In this document: one piece after another, positions 34,176 to 46,431 of the stretch | Numbering within the stretch: position 1 is the first letter of the stretch | How the letters are laid out: each line of letters opens with the position of its first letter | Source: Epiperipatus broadwayi | Taxonomy: Eukaryota; Onychophora; Udeonychophora; Euonychophora; Peripatidae | Reading direction: 5' to 3' | Length of the DNA stretch: 64,000 nt | NCBI GenBank assembly: GCA_028023455.1 | Contig: JAQFVV010000022.1 | Location: 8,267,100-8,331,099 of the forward strand | The notes under the pieces: model-generated | Told to the model about the DNA's origin: nothing | Database searches by the model: none | Seen by the model: the letters and a program-made list of their open reading frames with translations, nothing else | Program-made: the position numbers and the translations under genes

Positions 34176-34777
34176 CATTATCAACCATTATCAATCCACT
34201 GCAGGATGAAGGTCTCTCCAAGTTTAATCCATCTTCTCCGATCTTTAGCTTCTCTTCTCCACATCACCCCTACACATTTTTTTATTTCATCCATCCATCT
34301 TACATGTGGTCTCCTTCTAGGTCTTTTACAATCTCTTGGAATCCAGTTTAAAATTTCAATTGTCCATCTATTATCATCTCTTCTAGCAATATGTCCAGCC
34401 CAACTCCACTTCAATCTTTTAATTTTTTCAATGAGGTCAGTAACACCTGTTTGTTCTCTTACCCATACATTGCGTTTTCGATCTCTTCTTGTTACTCCCA
34501 ACATACATCTCTCCATACTTCTTTGAGTGGTCTGAAGTCTCTGTATTGATCTTCTATTAAGTGTCCAAGTCTCAGATCCATAAGTAAGAACTGGTAAAAC
34601 ACATTTGTTAAAAACCTTTCTTTTCAAACACATAGGCATATTTCCTTTTAATATCAAGTTATTTCTACCAAAAGCACTCCAACCAAGTTTAATTCTATGA
34701 TTAATTTCCTCTATTATGTTTCCATCTGTATTAATAATCTGACCAAGGTATTTGTAACTCTTAACTTCTTCTATATA
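34176..34777 (-). pseudogene. RTE-clade LINE, C-terminal fragment
   Basis: Read on the minus strand, an open frame of about 190 codons encodes the end of an RTE-type reverse transcriptase: YKYLGQIINTDGN, then KVFNKCVLPVLTYGSETWTL, QRSMERCMLGV, LKWSWAGHIARRDDNRWT, and the Arg-rich end to RWMDEIKK...FILQWIDNG. The frame is free of stops from about 34777 to the stop at 34181, which suggests a fairly young copy that is strongly 5' truncated. The 3' tail is a TGATAA/TGATGA-type repeat (34160-34180), as is usual for RTE. Confidence 0.85.
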
Positions 34778-34930
34778 ACCATTAGAAAACAGTCAACACA
34801 GACAATCCCAAGATAGATAACAATCAATAATTTTAAACTGTTGTCAAGGCAACCTTCTTTTAACAATAAAACTGGAATTCCTTTCATAAACATGGTAAAA
34901 TCCCATTTTTATTCATTTATGGTCCTATAT
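34778..34930 (+). repeat. Right copy of the direct repeat flanking the RTE fragment
   Basis: Matches 34043-34175 with scattered substitutions. Either an unusually long duplication of the target or an insertion between two tandem copies of an older repeat. Confidence 0.75.
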
Positions 34931-35589
34931 ATATACTAGCACCAAAATAATTTAATGCTGTATAAAACAGAGATGATAGAAATTGAATAAAGTAAAAAAA
35001 TATTAACTACTAAAATTGAAGAAAAAAAAAATTGAATAAAGTAAGGATTTATCAAAACCTCAAAAAGTTTAGATTTTTTTTACATGATATGAATTGTAAA
35101 ATTAAGAAAGCATGATTCATTAATAATAAATATAGAAATTATAATAGTGTCCAGTTAAGTGTGTTTTGAACCTATCACTTAAATGTATGATTTTTTATTT
35201 CTGATTTTATTTTTATTATAATGGGTGCTTTTAATAAGGGTACTCAGCACTGAAAATGTATTAAGGTTATATTTAATGTTTTCAATATTTTTTCCATATT
35301 TGAAGTATTAGTATTACTTTTATAGTGAAAACTTAGTTTTGCTGTTGGTTTTAGCAGAGTAGTTCTGCTCAATATTCTCAGTCTTGAAGTTTTTATATTT
35401 ATTCTTGATTAGATATATAACCAAAAACATTTACTTTCCAGAAACTAATCTATCGCTAAATAAAAGATAAATGTAACTCTTGGTTCAAATATTTATAAAT
35501 ATACACATACTTTACATATTTCTTTTATGATCAATATATTGAATTTTATTAGACATCCATATTATTATGTAATTTTTATATTTTAACTA

Positions 35590-35700
35590 AGAATAATTAT
35601 AGGATCTTATGGTACAATGGAAGTTAATTTGTTTGTTATATTCTATAATCTGAGTTTGAATTTGGTTCAGATGAAACTTTTATAGTTTCTAATCATTCTT
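35590..35700 (+). repeat. Possible tRNA-derived SINE relic
   Basis: ATCTTATGGTACAATGGAAG (A-box-like) is followed about 45 bases on by CTGAGTTTGAATTTGG (B-box-like). A similar arrangement occurs near 40395-40455 (AAGATTTGAGTCCTGG). No tail or target duplication was found. The rest of 34.9-36.2 kb shows nothing. Confidence 0.3.
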
Positions 35701-36242
35701 AGGATATTTTTCCCCAGTAAATGGTTTGATATCCCAAATAAGTAAAACATCAAATATTGATCAATAAATTATCATTTACTATTTTTAGCCAGAAAATAAA
35801 GTGAGTAGAAAAACTATTTAAACCCTCACCACTCAGAGATATGAAGTTCAATAAGGTCTGTTTCTTTGATTCTCTTCTATGAAGAACATCTAGAGAGGCC
35901 TTTGCCCTACAATGGGCAATTTAAAGGTTGCTTTACCATTTTATCCAAGAATAATAGGGTATTTACCATGTGTATCTATTGATATTTTTGATATATATCC
36001 TCCAGTTAATAGCCTATTATTACAAAGGAGATGAATGAGAAATGAGACTCCATATGGCATGATAGATGTCAGGGAGAGCAATGGCCTTATCTCTGTTTTT
36101 GATTTTAGAGATCTAAATGTAAATCAGGGACTGCAATTTCTTGGATATAGGGTTAAAACAAAATAAAATCTTGGAACTGAAAGAGTAAACATAAGGAAAA
36201 TTATGACTATAATGGAGGGTGAAATGCCACACTTCATACTAT

Positions 36243-36461
36243 CTATGAGGTCAGTAATTGATTAAATATGTGATTCAGTGATTGATTTAATAATATTTTA
36301 TATAAAAAAGATTGTACATTAGAGTAAAAAGTGATGAATTGTTTCTTCTGATTTATGACAGAGAGAACAGTTAGGGTCAATATTATTAGCACATACCATT
36401 TTTGTGACAAATAGTGATTAATGGGTAAAGCATGTACACTGAATTTAATAAGGAAATCCAA
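36243..36461 (-). pseudogene. LINE C-terminal fragment (zinc-knuckle region)
   Basis: The minus strand encodes DFLIKFSVHALPINHYLSQKW, parallel to DFVIKLNLLALLINYFLVWR at 37.3 kb, followed in a shifted frame by a decayed Cys/His knuckle. It is therefore a second, more decayed copy of the same Tx1/L1-like LINE, with only the C-terminal segment left. Confidence 0.6.
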
Positions 36462-36930
36462 GATATTTTGGTTTTAAAAGACAGAAATTTGAAATGATTT
36501 GTTTATTATTGAGATACAATTGTATTTATGAATGTTAAAATACATCTACACACATATATCCATATCTATCAATATAAAAAATTAAGAGCATTGTAATGAA
36601 ATGGTAATAGGTCTGTACACATTACACATGATGTAAAGTCAGTTTCTGACCAGGTAAAACATATAACTTTTTTGAGGTTCTTGTCATTTTTTTCCAAAAT
36701 AAAGAATTTTATTAACATGTATTCATTAGTGTATTAAGATTACATATATTTTTCTTTTTGACTTTGAGTTACAAGTAAATTGTCCTTCCTGCAGATTAAA
36801 AAAAATATATATATTTTTTCCTTTTTCTTACATTCCTATGTTCCTTCAATTAGACTTTTATTTGTCTATTCCACAAAAAGAACCCTTTCCCATGTATCTT
36901 GAAAGAGCTGGAGTGGGGTTAGAATCTATC

Positions 36931-38375
36931 TTAGTCCTTAATCTTCTTTATTATTGAAATGTAAGCCCACTGGGCACTAAGGGTAGTTTGACCAAAAATC
37001 AATTGGCACCTGACAATCCAGACCATATATGAGAAAAAAAATGCTAATCTAATGATGGAGAAATTACCACTATCAATAGCAGTTTTAATAGATAGTATGT
37101 TCCTGATATCAACTGTGACCTTTGTTAATATTAGTGTCTTGATTGTATTGAAGTGCACACATGTGTAAAGGACGTGCTGAGTTGTTTCATTTGCTGACTT
37201 GCAGAACTGACATTGTGAATCAATTTTAATAAAACCTCTCCTCCATACCAGGAAATAATTGATCAGAAGTGCCAAAAGATTAAGCTTAATAACAAAGTCT
37301 ATATATTTGGGTTCCATGTACTAGTTTCTTAGTTTTTTTATTATTTGTTGTTTGCTAAGCCCTGTTTTACTATGATTTATGACTTGATTCTTATACATTA
37401 AACCATATACCTTCCAATAGTTTTTTTTGCTATCAAAGGACTATTGAGTTATATTGGTTAGTTTTTTAGTAAAATTCCAAATTCCGGTAATCCATTTGCT
37501 TTCAAATGGGGGGGGGGAGGTCAGTGGGTTCAATTGGAAAAGGGAAAAAGGAGTCACGTTGTTCCATATACATAGCTCATAGTACCAAAAACCTTTTGAG
37601 CATAATATGTGGATACCAAATATAGTCCAAGACCATTAAGTTCCTTGGCATTTGCATCTTGGCAATGCTGATCACAACCACCTTGCCCTTCCAAAGTAGT
37701 CAAGAACAGATAGAGTTAATTTTATTAATAAAAGTTTTGATGGGTTTGATTATTGGTAGGAAATAATTAATTCTGGGCAAAATGAGCATATTTAAAAGAG
37801 TTGTTTTGCCAGGAAGGGAGAGTGATATTTCAGCTAAGGAACTAACTATTTTTACAGTTTTGTCTATGATGCTTTGCTATATGTCCCTCCTCATCTGCAT
37901 GGTGGATTTGGCTATCGGAAAACCCAGAAAACTTTGGGGATTTGACGTGAACTGAGTTTGTAAAATCATGCCAGAGTACATCTTCCACACAGATGATTTT
38001 GAGTAATTAATGTGAAGATTCAGTTTGCTCTCATATTTGCTAATTATTTGCTGGAGAAGGGGAAGGAATTTTTTATTTGGGAGAAAAACAGTTACATCAT
38101 CAACATAGGAGATGGATTGATGTATTTCTTTTTTTAACATTGGCAAATAGACAGACCCCTCAATCTCTAGCAAAAGAAGGTTTATGTATGTGACAAAACA
38201 CAACATACTCAAAGGGAAACTCTGAGGAATTGAGAGATGAGACCTGAAACCTGATGTAATTTTCCCATCTAGTGACGTGAAAACTGATCTATTGAATAAG
38301 AGGTTACCAATGATTCTAATAAAAATGTTTGGCACCCCATAGTCCTGAAGCATTTGGAGTAACATCCAAAATCAA
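36931..38375 (-). pseudogene. Tx1/L1-like LINE, RT core to C-terminus
   Basis: Minus strand. An open part at 37877-38365 carries the RT palm, including the catalytic SISYVDDVTVFLP box, then KLNLHINYSKS. The 37.3-37.87 kb part is the thumb/connection in broken frames (SWITGIWNF-like segment). The part at 36931-37317 ends with a zinc-knuckle CQFCKSANETTQHVLYTC, as in the zf-RVT domain at the C-terminus of Tx1- and plant-L1-like proteins. Endonuclease and the RT N-terminus are missing, a 5' truncation. A G10 tract at 37507-37516 interrupts one frame. The clade call rests on the order of RT, connection and knuckle. Confidence 0.8.
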
Positions 38376-39360
38376 CTCTAACAACAAACAATAAGTATTT
38401 GGTTATTCTTATCTCTAACATAAAGCAAGTGTAAAACTTAAATTATTAGCAACCACAATTACAAAATTTGGTGATTAATGCCTTCTTTATCATTTTGAGG
38501 ATCTGATTGGGCTATTGGAGGGGGAGGGGTGCCATTTAACGAGCTACTTAAAGGTTGCTTACTTTTTTATTTATCTGTGAAAAACATATCTTAAAATCCC
38601 AAATATATAACTGAACTGTTACAATTATTTACCTCAAATTTATGATAAATTTTTAATTTGAAATACTTTCACGTTTTGTATTTTAATCATCTCAGTATTG
38701 CTTTATACCTTATATATATATATAACATTAACTACATTAGTTAAAACCCAGTGCTTCCAAATCTTGATTGTTTTTTTTTTAATCAATCCCATTATGCATC
38801 TTCTTCCTTTTACTATTTGACAACTGTATATTTATGTTTGTTGCTAAGGCAATTTTAGCAGCATGCTTAACAGATTTCATGAGTATGAAATTATAAATTC
38901 GCTGGGATTTTATTCAGGTCTGAGGTATTAACAACATTACACATTCTAAAAGCTGTCCAACAATTTGGAGGAATTGTGAATGTTTAGGCATTGTGGGAAG
39001 TTTTTTATAACGAAATGAGAAATTATTTTTTTTATGTATTGATTAGTGGATTTTTTTTTTTGGATGGTATTAAAGCATCAAATATAATTTGTCAAATACA
39101 TTTAATAAATTTTCAATCTTGCTTTATTTGATTAATTCGTTTACTTCTTTAAATTAGGAGTTTATAATTTGTTATTTGCAAATGCAAAAAAAAATATCAG
39201 TTAAGTATGAATTCTAATGAGAATGTTTTATTTAGACGTATAAAATTGAAGTGCGATTCAGTTTTCAACTGAGTTGACTGTAGTTACAACTTGTCATTTT
39301 ATCTAATTCGTGTACTTTCATTTTTATTATTATTTATTCTCATTAGTTTATTTGTCTCTT
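38376..39360. other. No gene seen
   Basis: AT-rich sequence without recognised signal. Confidence 0.5.
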
Positions 39361-39362
39361 AA

Positions 39363-39428
39363 TTTTTTTTTTTTTTATATGGCTGCTTGGAAGGCAGCTA
39401 CGCTACCGCTAGGCCACCAACGCTTTTG
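39363..39428 (-). mobile_element. tRNA-Gly-derived SINE, truncated minus-strand copy
   Basis: The minus strand reads AAGCGTTGGTGGCCTAGCGG, then TAGCGTAGCTGCCTTCCAAGC and a poly(A) run. It retains the ancestral TTCCAAG anticodon loop, showing that the SINE source was tRNA-Gly(TCC). The T arm is missing. Confidence 0.75.
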
Positions 39429-39429
39429 A

Positions 39430-40010
39430 ACTTTTATTTTGTAAGTTTTACAGTTTGTTAATTTTGAGATTGAAATGTTAGTGAAGTCTAATCAAAAAAG
39501 ATAATTAAAAAAAGAAATACTTCCAGCCCAAAATTATTATTTTTTATAAAATTTTATTTAGTCAGAATATTTAACATTAATAAATATAATCTATTTATAT
39601 TTGGAATAGCCATTGTTAATTACTAGAAACAAATATTTAAAGACTTTCAAAATAAAAAAATACTATATAATTTTTTATTCCAGGTTCACATTTTCTTTTG
39701 AAAAGCTTTATTGATTAAATTATTAATCACTGTCATGTCTAATCCGAAAATTACAACTAAATTAGTAAATATTAAAAGATTTTTGCTAATATAATATATT
39801 TGGGTTCTGCAACTCTGGACAATAAAAATATAAAAGATAATTGAAAGTTATAATTTTTAAGCTTAATTCACTATTAATTATTATTAATATTTACAATTCA
39901 ATTAATATTATTGTTTCTCTCATTTTTTTATATTATCTTCAATTCCTTAAATTTGTACAGGGTTTGCTTATCAAAAATGTTCTCAGGACTATTGTTTGTC
40001 TTTTTGCATT
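39430..40010. other. No gene seen
   Basis: AT-rich sequence without recognised signal. Confidence 0.5.
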
Positions 40011-40265
40011 GATTGTGATAGTGAGATTGTATGTTATACTATGAGCCTTTTGTGGTATTGACTATCTTATAGATTGTGATAATGAGATTAATATATTGCG
40101 ATATGAATCTCATGCAATAGTCATCTCTATAATGACTGTGAGAATGAGATTGTATGCCTTGGCATGAGTTTCTTATGACATTAATCATGTCTCTGTACAC
40201 TAGTTTTGACAATGGGATTGTGTATTTGTATTATGAACTTCTCATGATCTTAATCACATTTTGCA
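40011..40265 (+). repeat. Minisatellite of about four degenerate 62-bp units
   Basis: Units begin GATTGTGATAGTGAGATTGT, GATTGTGATAATGAGATTAA, GACTGTGAGAATGAGATTGT and TTTGACAATGGGATTGTG, and each ends in a CTTTT/CTCATG...ATCTT/AATC-type segment. Clearly tandem but strongly diverged. Confidence 0.65.
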
Positions 40266-40597
40266 TTGATTAAATGGTCTATATGTTTTGTTGCTTTCTA
40301 ATTTTTTATTTATAATCTTCCTATTTCAGTTTTGTTCTTTTGGAGTTAGAATGATCATACTTAATTGTGAATGACTGTTGATTCATTATTACTAGAGTGG
40401 AAGGTGATAGAAGCTAGTATCTTAGATTTAGGTGAAAGATTTGAGTCCTGGTAAAAAGCTTTCTGTATTTATCATTTTGAACTTAAACCTGTAAATAATG
40501 TTCATTTGTAGCATTTAACATCAATTGTTTAAAGTCCTTGCATATTGATACTTTACCAATATTTTTATTTTATTTATAGGGAATACACTATTTTTCC

Positions 40598-43185
40598 ATA
40601 ATCAATCAATCAGTAGTAGTCTGTCCAATAGATGGCAGGTCCAGAGAGTAGTCACTACATCAGTTCATCCATTCTTCCATTCCATTCTCTTCCTTGCCCA
40701 CTTCCTCAATTCCACATAACCCCTTCCATCTCGTATATCATCCAATAATGTCAATCTCTTCCGTCCTTTCTTTTTATTTCCACTCACCATTCCTTCCAAA
40801 ACATCTTTCATTAAACTATAATCTTTTCTTAGTATATGTCCAATCCAGTTTCTCTTTCTCTCTTTGATACTTTCAATCAATCTTCTTTCCTCATTAATTC
40901 TTTTCAAAACTTCTTCATTTGTTATTTTATTCACCCAACTGATTTTTTCCATTTTTCTCCATGTCCACATCTCAAAAGCTTCCAGTCATTTTTTAATTCT
41001 ATTACTCAATGTCCATGTCTCACAACCATACATTAATACACTCCGCACATAACATTCAATTAATCTTTTCCTTAATTCTCTTTCCATAGGTCCACAAAAT
41101 ATCTTCTTTCTTTTTACAAATGTCACCTTTGCCAATGCTATTCTTCTTTTAACTTCATCTTCACTTCTTCCATCCTCACTCAACCAACAACCCAAATATC
41201 TAAATCCCTTCACCTGCTGCACCATGTCATCATGGATTCCAATTTGCAGTCTTTTTGCATCTCTCCCTATCCATAAACACTTAGTCTTTTCAATATTAAT
41301 CTTCATTCCATATGCCATACATCCTTCTTCCAATTTATTCAACATATTCTGAAGATCCTTTTCTTCCTCAGCAATAAGAGCCATATCATCTGCAAATCTT
41401 ATACCCTTTATTACTCTCCCTCCAACATTTGCTCCTCCACAGTCCAAATAATTATTTAGCATATCTTCTAAATAAATATTAAACAAAACAGGTGACATAC
41501 TACATCCTTGCCTAACTCCACTTTCTATATTCACTTCATCAATCTCATTACATCCAAATCTAACTCTTATTCTTTGACCATTATACATATTCCATATCAA
41601 TCGTCTTTCTTTCCAGAATACTCCTTTATCTCTTAAGATAGACATCAGTTTATTCCAGCTTACTCTATCAAATGCCTTTTCTAAATCTACAAAACATATA
41701 CCAATTCCTTTATCTCTTTCAATATATCTTTCTGCAATTGTCCTAACGATACCAATAGCATCTCTTGTGCTTTTCCCTTTCTGAAAACCTAACTGTTCTT
41801 CAGCAATATAATAGTCAACCTTCACATAAATCCTTTGAGTTAAAATCCTCAATAACACCTTAGAAACATGAGACAATACACTTATTGTTCTATACTCTTC
41901 ACATTTAACAGCTTCCTTCTTTTTAGCAATTGGAATCATTATAGTTCTTAAAAAATCTTCAGGCCAAACTCCACTATTATATATCAAATTGCAAAGTCCA
42001 ACTATTTCCTTCATAGTAAATTCTCCCATTTTTCTCAAAAATTCTATAGGTACTGCATCAAATCCAATAACCTTACCATTCTTCATTTGTGTGATTGCCT
42101 TTCTTACTTCATCTGGCAGTATGTCCATACCTCTATCATCCATTGCAACATCTTCTTTATTTTCAAGTTCATAACTAATTAAATTATTTCCTCTACTAAA
42201 CAGATACTGAATATATTCTTCCCATCTTTTTAATATATCATTACTATCGGTTAACCTTCTTCCATTCTTATTTGCAATCTCACTTGCTACCCATGTCTTT
42301 TTCTCCCAAGAAATACTTTGTATTCTATCAAATGCTAGATCATATCTTTTCATCTGTTGAAACCTTTCTATCGCTTTACATTCTTGCTCCAACCACTTTT
42401 CTTTTGCTAAATCTGTTTCTCTTCTTAATTCATTATTAAATTTCCTATATTCCTTTTGCCCTTCCTCAGTATTTACATTCTTCCACCATCTCCACACTTC
42501 CATCTTTTCCAACATACCTTCAGTTATACAAGATCTTTTAGCTTTTCTCGCATGAATAATACCTATTTCATTTTTTGCTATTTTCAAGAATCCCTCTTTA
42601 ATTCTATTCCAACACTCATCAGAGCTATTAATATAGTTCCCATCCTGAACAATTCTTTTAAATTCATTTTCACATATTAAACCAAATTTTTCTTTTTCCA
42701 TTTGTCTCAATTTATCCAAATCCCATCTTGCGTATCTTTTCCCTCTTTTAATTCTTTTTAAACTTAACTTTAATTTAGCCATCACCAAATTATGATCCGA
42801 ATCTATATCAGCACCTGGCAAAGCATGGGAACCCTTAACAGCATTCTTATATCTATTCTGAATCAATATATAATCAATTTGATAACGTTCTTTGTTACCT
42901 GGAGCTTTCCATGTATACAATCTTTTAATATGATTTTTAAAACAAGTGTTTGCAATGACAAATCCATTCTCTTTACAAAATTATACAAGTCGACTACCCC
43001 TTTCATTTCTTTTTCCAATACCATAATTTCCAACAATTTTCTCTTCCCTACCTTTCCCCACAACAGCATTGCAATCCCCCAATAGCAATATACATGCGTT
43101 TTTTCCTTCACATTGAATACTTTCTTCTATCTTCTCATACATTTCCATAATATTGTTCATTAAAATATATTTCCTTAAGAAGTCA
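40598..43185 (-). pseudogene. LINE with endonuclease and reverse transcriptase, best preserved copy
   Basis: Minus strand. A single frame spans about 43170 to 40665, broken only by TAA at 42981-42983 and TGA at 40986-40988. In order: apurinic-type endonuclease C-terminal half (LLLGDCNAVVG; VIANTCFKNH; LYTWKAPGNKERYQIDYIL; DSDHNLVMAKL), RT with FVDLEKAFDRVSW, GVRQGCSMSPVLFNIYLED and catalytic RFADDMALIAE, the C-terminal SVLMYGCETWTL segment, and a thumb-like tail ERKRNWIGHILRKD. The endonuclease N-terminus is missing (5' truncated). The 3' end carries TGATTGATTGATT-type repeats (about 40600). The intact spacing and open frame suggest a young insertion; the clade (RTE/CR1-like) was not settled. 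The product would nick DNA and prime cDNA synthesis on the target. Confidence 0.9.
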
Positions 43186-43319
43186 TCAAACTAGGGATCT
43201 TCAATTCTCCATTTAACAAGTCTAATTCTCAGCTAAGTACTCAGTGATAGTGTAAATACTTTAACTTGAATGTTACTTGAAAAATTAAGAAGTTTGAGCA
43301 GTAACAAATGACAGAACTG

Positions 43320-43423
43320 TCAAGTGTTGGTGATTCAGAGGTCAGCATGGCTGCCTTACAAGCAGTTGTCCCGGATTAGCGGGTTTGCTTCCCAGCTGAT
43401 GCTATGACACATGAAAAAAAAAC
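43320..43423 (+). mobile_element. tRNA-Gly-derived SINE, copy 3
   Basis: tRNA-like head GTGTTGGTGATTCAGAGGTC...GGGTTTGCTTCCCAGCTGATGC, then CTATGACACATG and A9. The target duplication AACAAATGACAGAACTG lies at 43303-43319 and AACAAATGACAGAGCTG at 43424-43440. Confidence 0.85.
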
Positions 43424-43440
43424 AACAAATGACAGAGCTG

Positions 43441-43543
43441 TCAAGCGTTGGTGACCCAGAGGTCAGCACAGTTGCCTTACAAGCAATTGTCCTGGGTTAG
43501 CGGGTTCGCTTCCCGGCCGATGCTATGACACATGAAAAAAAAA
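43441..43543 (+). mobile_element. tRNA-Gly-derived SINE, copy 4, adjacent to copy 3
   Basis: tRNA-like head GCGTTGGTGACCCAGAGGTC...GGGTTCGCTTCCCGGCCGATGC with intact 7-bp acceptor half, CTATGACACATG, then a poly(A) run. The same 17-base target sequence follows it again at 43544-43560. This copy is closer to the tRNA than copy 3. Confidence 0.85.
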
Positions 43544-43560
43544 AACAAATGACAGAGCTG

Positions 43561-44085
43561 GAAAATGATTCTTTCTATCATTCCACCACCACAATAAATC
43601 TGGCAGAACATTTGAATATAAAATATACGTGTATTAAAAATATTATTGTTCTATTTTCAACAATGTTTTTTTTTTAGTTTTAAATGCAATTTTTACTTTA
43701 TTTTCTAATTAAAAAAATATGAATGCATACACCAACAGAAAAGAATCTTATAACAAAAAACATAGTATTATTTTTACAGATATTTCTTTTGAATATTTCC
43801 CACTCTATACATATGAACTCTCAACTTTCTTTTCTTTTGTGCTTTTGATAGCTTAAATGTTGCTTAAATAAAGTAACACAATCATAATATCATTGTTTAA
43901 TTCAGGCAATGCTTTTTTTCAAAGATTTTATATATAAAATCCATGTGAATGTTTGTCCATAATGCTGTCATGTGTAAAATTCACGACTAATTAAAAAACT
44001 ATTTGTCTGCAAGACTGTCAAATTCGTAACTGAAAAATAAAAAAAACACTTTAAATTTGTTTTAATAAATAAATAACTATACTTA
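43561..44085. other. No gene seen
   Basis: AT-rich sequence without recognised signal. Confidence 0.5.
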
Positions 44086-44089
44086 ACCA

Positions 44090-44215
44090 AACCATAATTT
44101 ATATTATGAGCATTTTATGCAAAGGAAGTATTCCATCCTCTATATTTAATAATCCATAATTTTTATTATGAAGCATATTTTATGCAAGGAAGTAATTCCA
44201 CCATTATTAAACTAA
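44090..44215 (+). repeat. Tandem duplication of about 62 bp
   Basis: CCATAATTTATATTATGAGCATTTTATGCAAAGGAAGTATTCCA is repeated, diverged, as CCATAATTTTTATTATGAAGCATATTTTATGCAAGGAAGTAATTCCA. An inverted GTACCCAGCC...GGCTGGGTAC pair lies just beyond, at about 44312-44477. Confidence 0.55.
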
Positions 44216-44479
44216 AATTTTTATGGTCCATAATGCTGTCAAATTCACATGGGAAATATAATACGCATATTCAAATATTTAAATTTTAATGTAATATTAA
44301 TAATTTTGTGTACCCAGCCTTCAACCAGGTACACAAAGAACAACCTTTCAGGCCAGGCATATTTCTAACATTTATTTATATAATATTAAAATCTTTTGTT
44401 TAATTTACATTAAATCTTAAATTTTTTTTGTTAAAGCAACAATTAAAAGAAACCATGGCTTTTATAGGCTGGGTACATC

Positions 44480-46024
44480 TGGTTTTAAAATAAATTATAA
44501 AAAATCATTTGTTTGTGCATTTTATAATTTGATTATATTTTAATTTTTTTAAAATAATTTATGTACTTATATATTATACTATCAACAAACAAAGTCAATA
44601 CACTCATCTGTATATTTAACATAATACTAATATAATATTTTATTATATTCAAGCTTTCAAAAATGGCTTCTACTTTCGACTATCCAATAGTTTTCTTATT
44701 GTTTAAAAAGATGTCCAAAAAATATTGAAAGATTAATTATTTGAAAGGTTATGTTATACCATTTTTATTAGTACTATTGATACATATAATTATCTGTAAT
44801 AATATCTTGGTTAGCTATGATTTCAAGCTTTTACTTAATAATAATTATATAGTTTTTGTGAGAGGAATAATATTGCTAGCAATTAATACTTGCAATTAAT
44901 CTAGTACTAATACTAATGCCATATATTATCAAGACTATGCATAACCACAAGAGTGACATAACAATGGTAATGTTTCTACCATTGAACAATAGTTCCATGC
45001 ATGAATTTAATAGCAATAAGATTATATTAGCACTATAATAATAATATCCATATTAGTGTTAAACATAAAAATACAGAATGTAGTTATCATAATAATGCAA
45101 CTATTAGTATAAAAGATAACATCACATTATAAATCATACTATCAGTTATAGATGCAGTTACCTTACTATTACTAGATAAAGCATAACCAATGCAATGTTA
45201 CCGATGTAGCAATAGACTGTACTATTGGAGCATGAGTATAACAACAACACTGCTATTTGTATCAATAATAACAGATTTAGATTAAAACCCCTTACCAAAG
45301 CCATATGTATTCACTTAAGAATTCAAACTGAGATATGTGCATGTAGACACACACACACAAGGTCTTAGAGTGAAGCAGCTAGTATATTTGTTTATTGTGT
45401 CCATGATTGAAAAATTTTCAGCTTCCAAACAAGATTAAGATTTTTATTTGAGGTATCTGAGTCATAACCAAACAAGATTATCTAATGTTGTCTGATAATA
45501 GCTATCTAGGTAGTTTTAGTAAATACTAAAACAAGGATAGAACAACATTGAAATCCTTCATTATTTGCATTTGAAAGCTTGACAAGTGATAGCTGATCTT
45601 TTAATATTTTCTATGGCTGTTATTGTACAGGGGATTGCTTGAAATGGGCTACTTTTGAAGGCAGGTTCAATTTTTTTTTTAAATAAGAAAAACGGTTTAT
45701 TTAAAAATGTCAAAATAAAAAATAAATCAGAAACATCAGTTTCTTCATATGCTATGGGACTTGAACTTCTTATGAGCTTCTGAGCAATAAAACCATTAGC
45801 ATTTTTTAAAATCCAAAACATACCACACATATAAACATTTAATATTATAATAGTAGTAGAAATTTATAAATAAGTAATTAACTTTTTCAAAGTAAATTAA
45901 AGATTAAAAGCTTTATTTATCATCAATTAAAGATATATATATATAAATTATCCAAAAAATAAAATAAAAAAAACATTACATGGGAAAATTTTGTTGAAAA
46001 TAGTCATCGGATGTTTTTTATGTG
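44480..46024. other. No gene seen
   Basis: AT-rich DNA. A minus-strand open frame at 45561-45830 resembles no family and lies in low-complexity sequence. Confidence 0.5.
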
Positions 46025-46037
46025 AAGAGTATAAGAT

Positions 46038-46270
46038 TCCTTTCCACTTCTTATTTGCATTGCTGAATTATATATAATATAATACACTATATACACCTTA
46101 AATGACACTTTACAATGCAGTTTAACATATGATCTATTCTATGAAAGAGTACTGAGGTTTAAAGCTCTGATGATGACTGCTAGCCAGTTGAAACTGTAAG
46201 GAAATAAAATTGATCATATATTAAACTGTATTGTAAAGTGTCATTTAAGGTGTATGTAGTGTATTATATT
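46038..46270. mobile_element. Foldback element, family B, copy 2
   Basis: Same element as at 17.1 kb: starts TCCTTTCCACTTCTTATTTG, arms TACACCTTAAATGACACTTT mirrored by AAAGTGTCATTTAAGGTGTA, and contains one CTGATGATGACTGCTAGCCA then GTTGAAACTGTAAGG motif. Exact 13-bp target duplications AAGAGTATAAGAT flank it (46025-46037 and 46271-46283). Confidence 0.9.
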
Positions 46271-46376
46271 AAGAGTATAAGATGTATAAATATCATAAAA
46301 TATAAAAGTATCCAAAATAAGGTATTAAAATCAATAGTTTAAGAAATAAAAACATTTAAAAACATACCCAAATAAC

Positions 46377-46395
46377 AACAACAACAACAACAATA

Positions 46396-46426
<31 letters not shown>

Positions 46427-46428
46427 AA
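46377..46428. repeat. ACA and AAT microsatellite
   Basis: Tandem ACA units pass into tandem AAT units, directly before a family A element. Similar AAT units follow that element at about 47314-47328. Confidence 0.85.
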
Positions 46429-46431
46429 CCA

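Noticed and set aside
34107-34526. Plus-strand open frame of 139 codons
   Set aside because: It is antisense to the RTE reverse transcriptase fragment, which has clear family motifs.
40011-40265. CRISPR-like array
   Set aside because: The repeats are strongly diverged with no unique spacers, and the genome is eukaryotic. It is a degenerate minisatellite.
29533-43543. Functional tRNA-Gly genes
   Set aside because: All tRNA-like heads have altered anticodon loops or insertions, a shared non-tRNA tail with poly(A) and target duplications. They are SINEs.
45561-45830. Minus-strand open frame of 89 codons
   Set aside because: No recognisable domain. It includes a poly-T-derived Phe/Lys run and no neighbouring exon signals.
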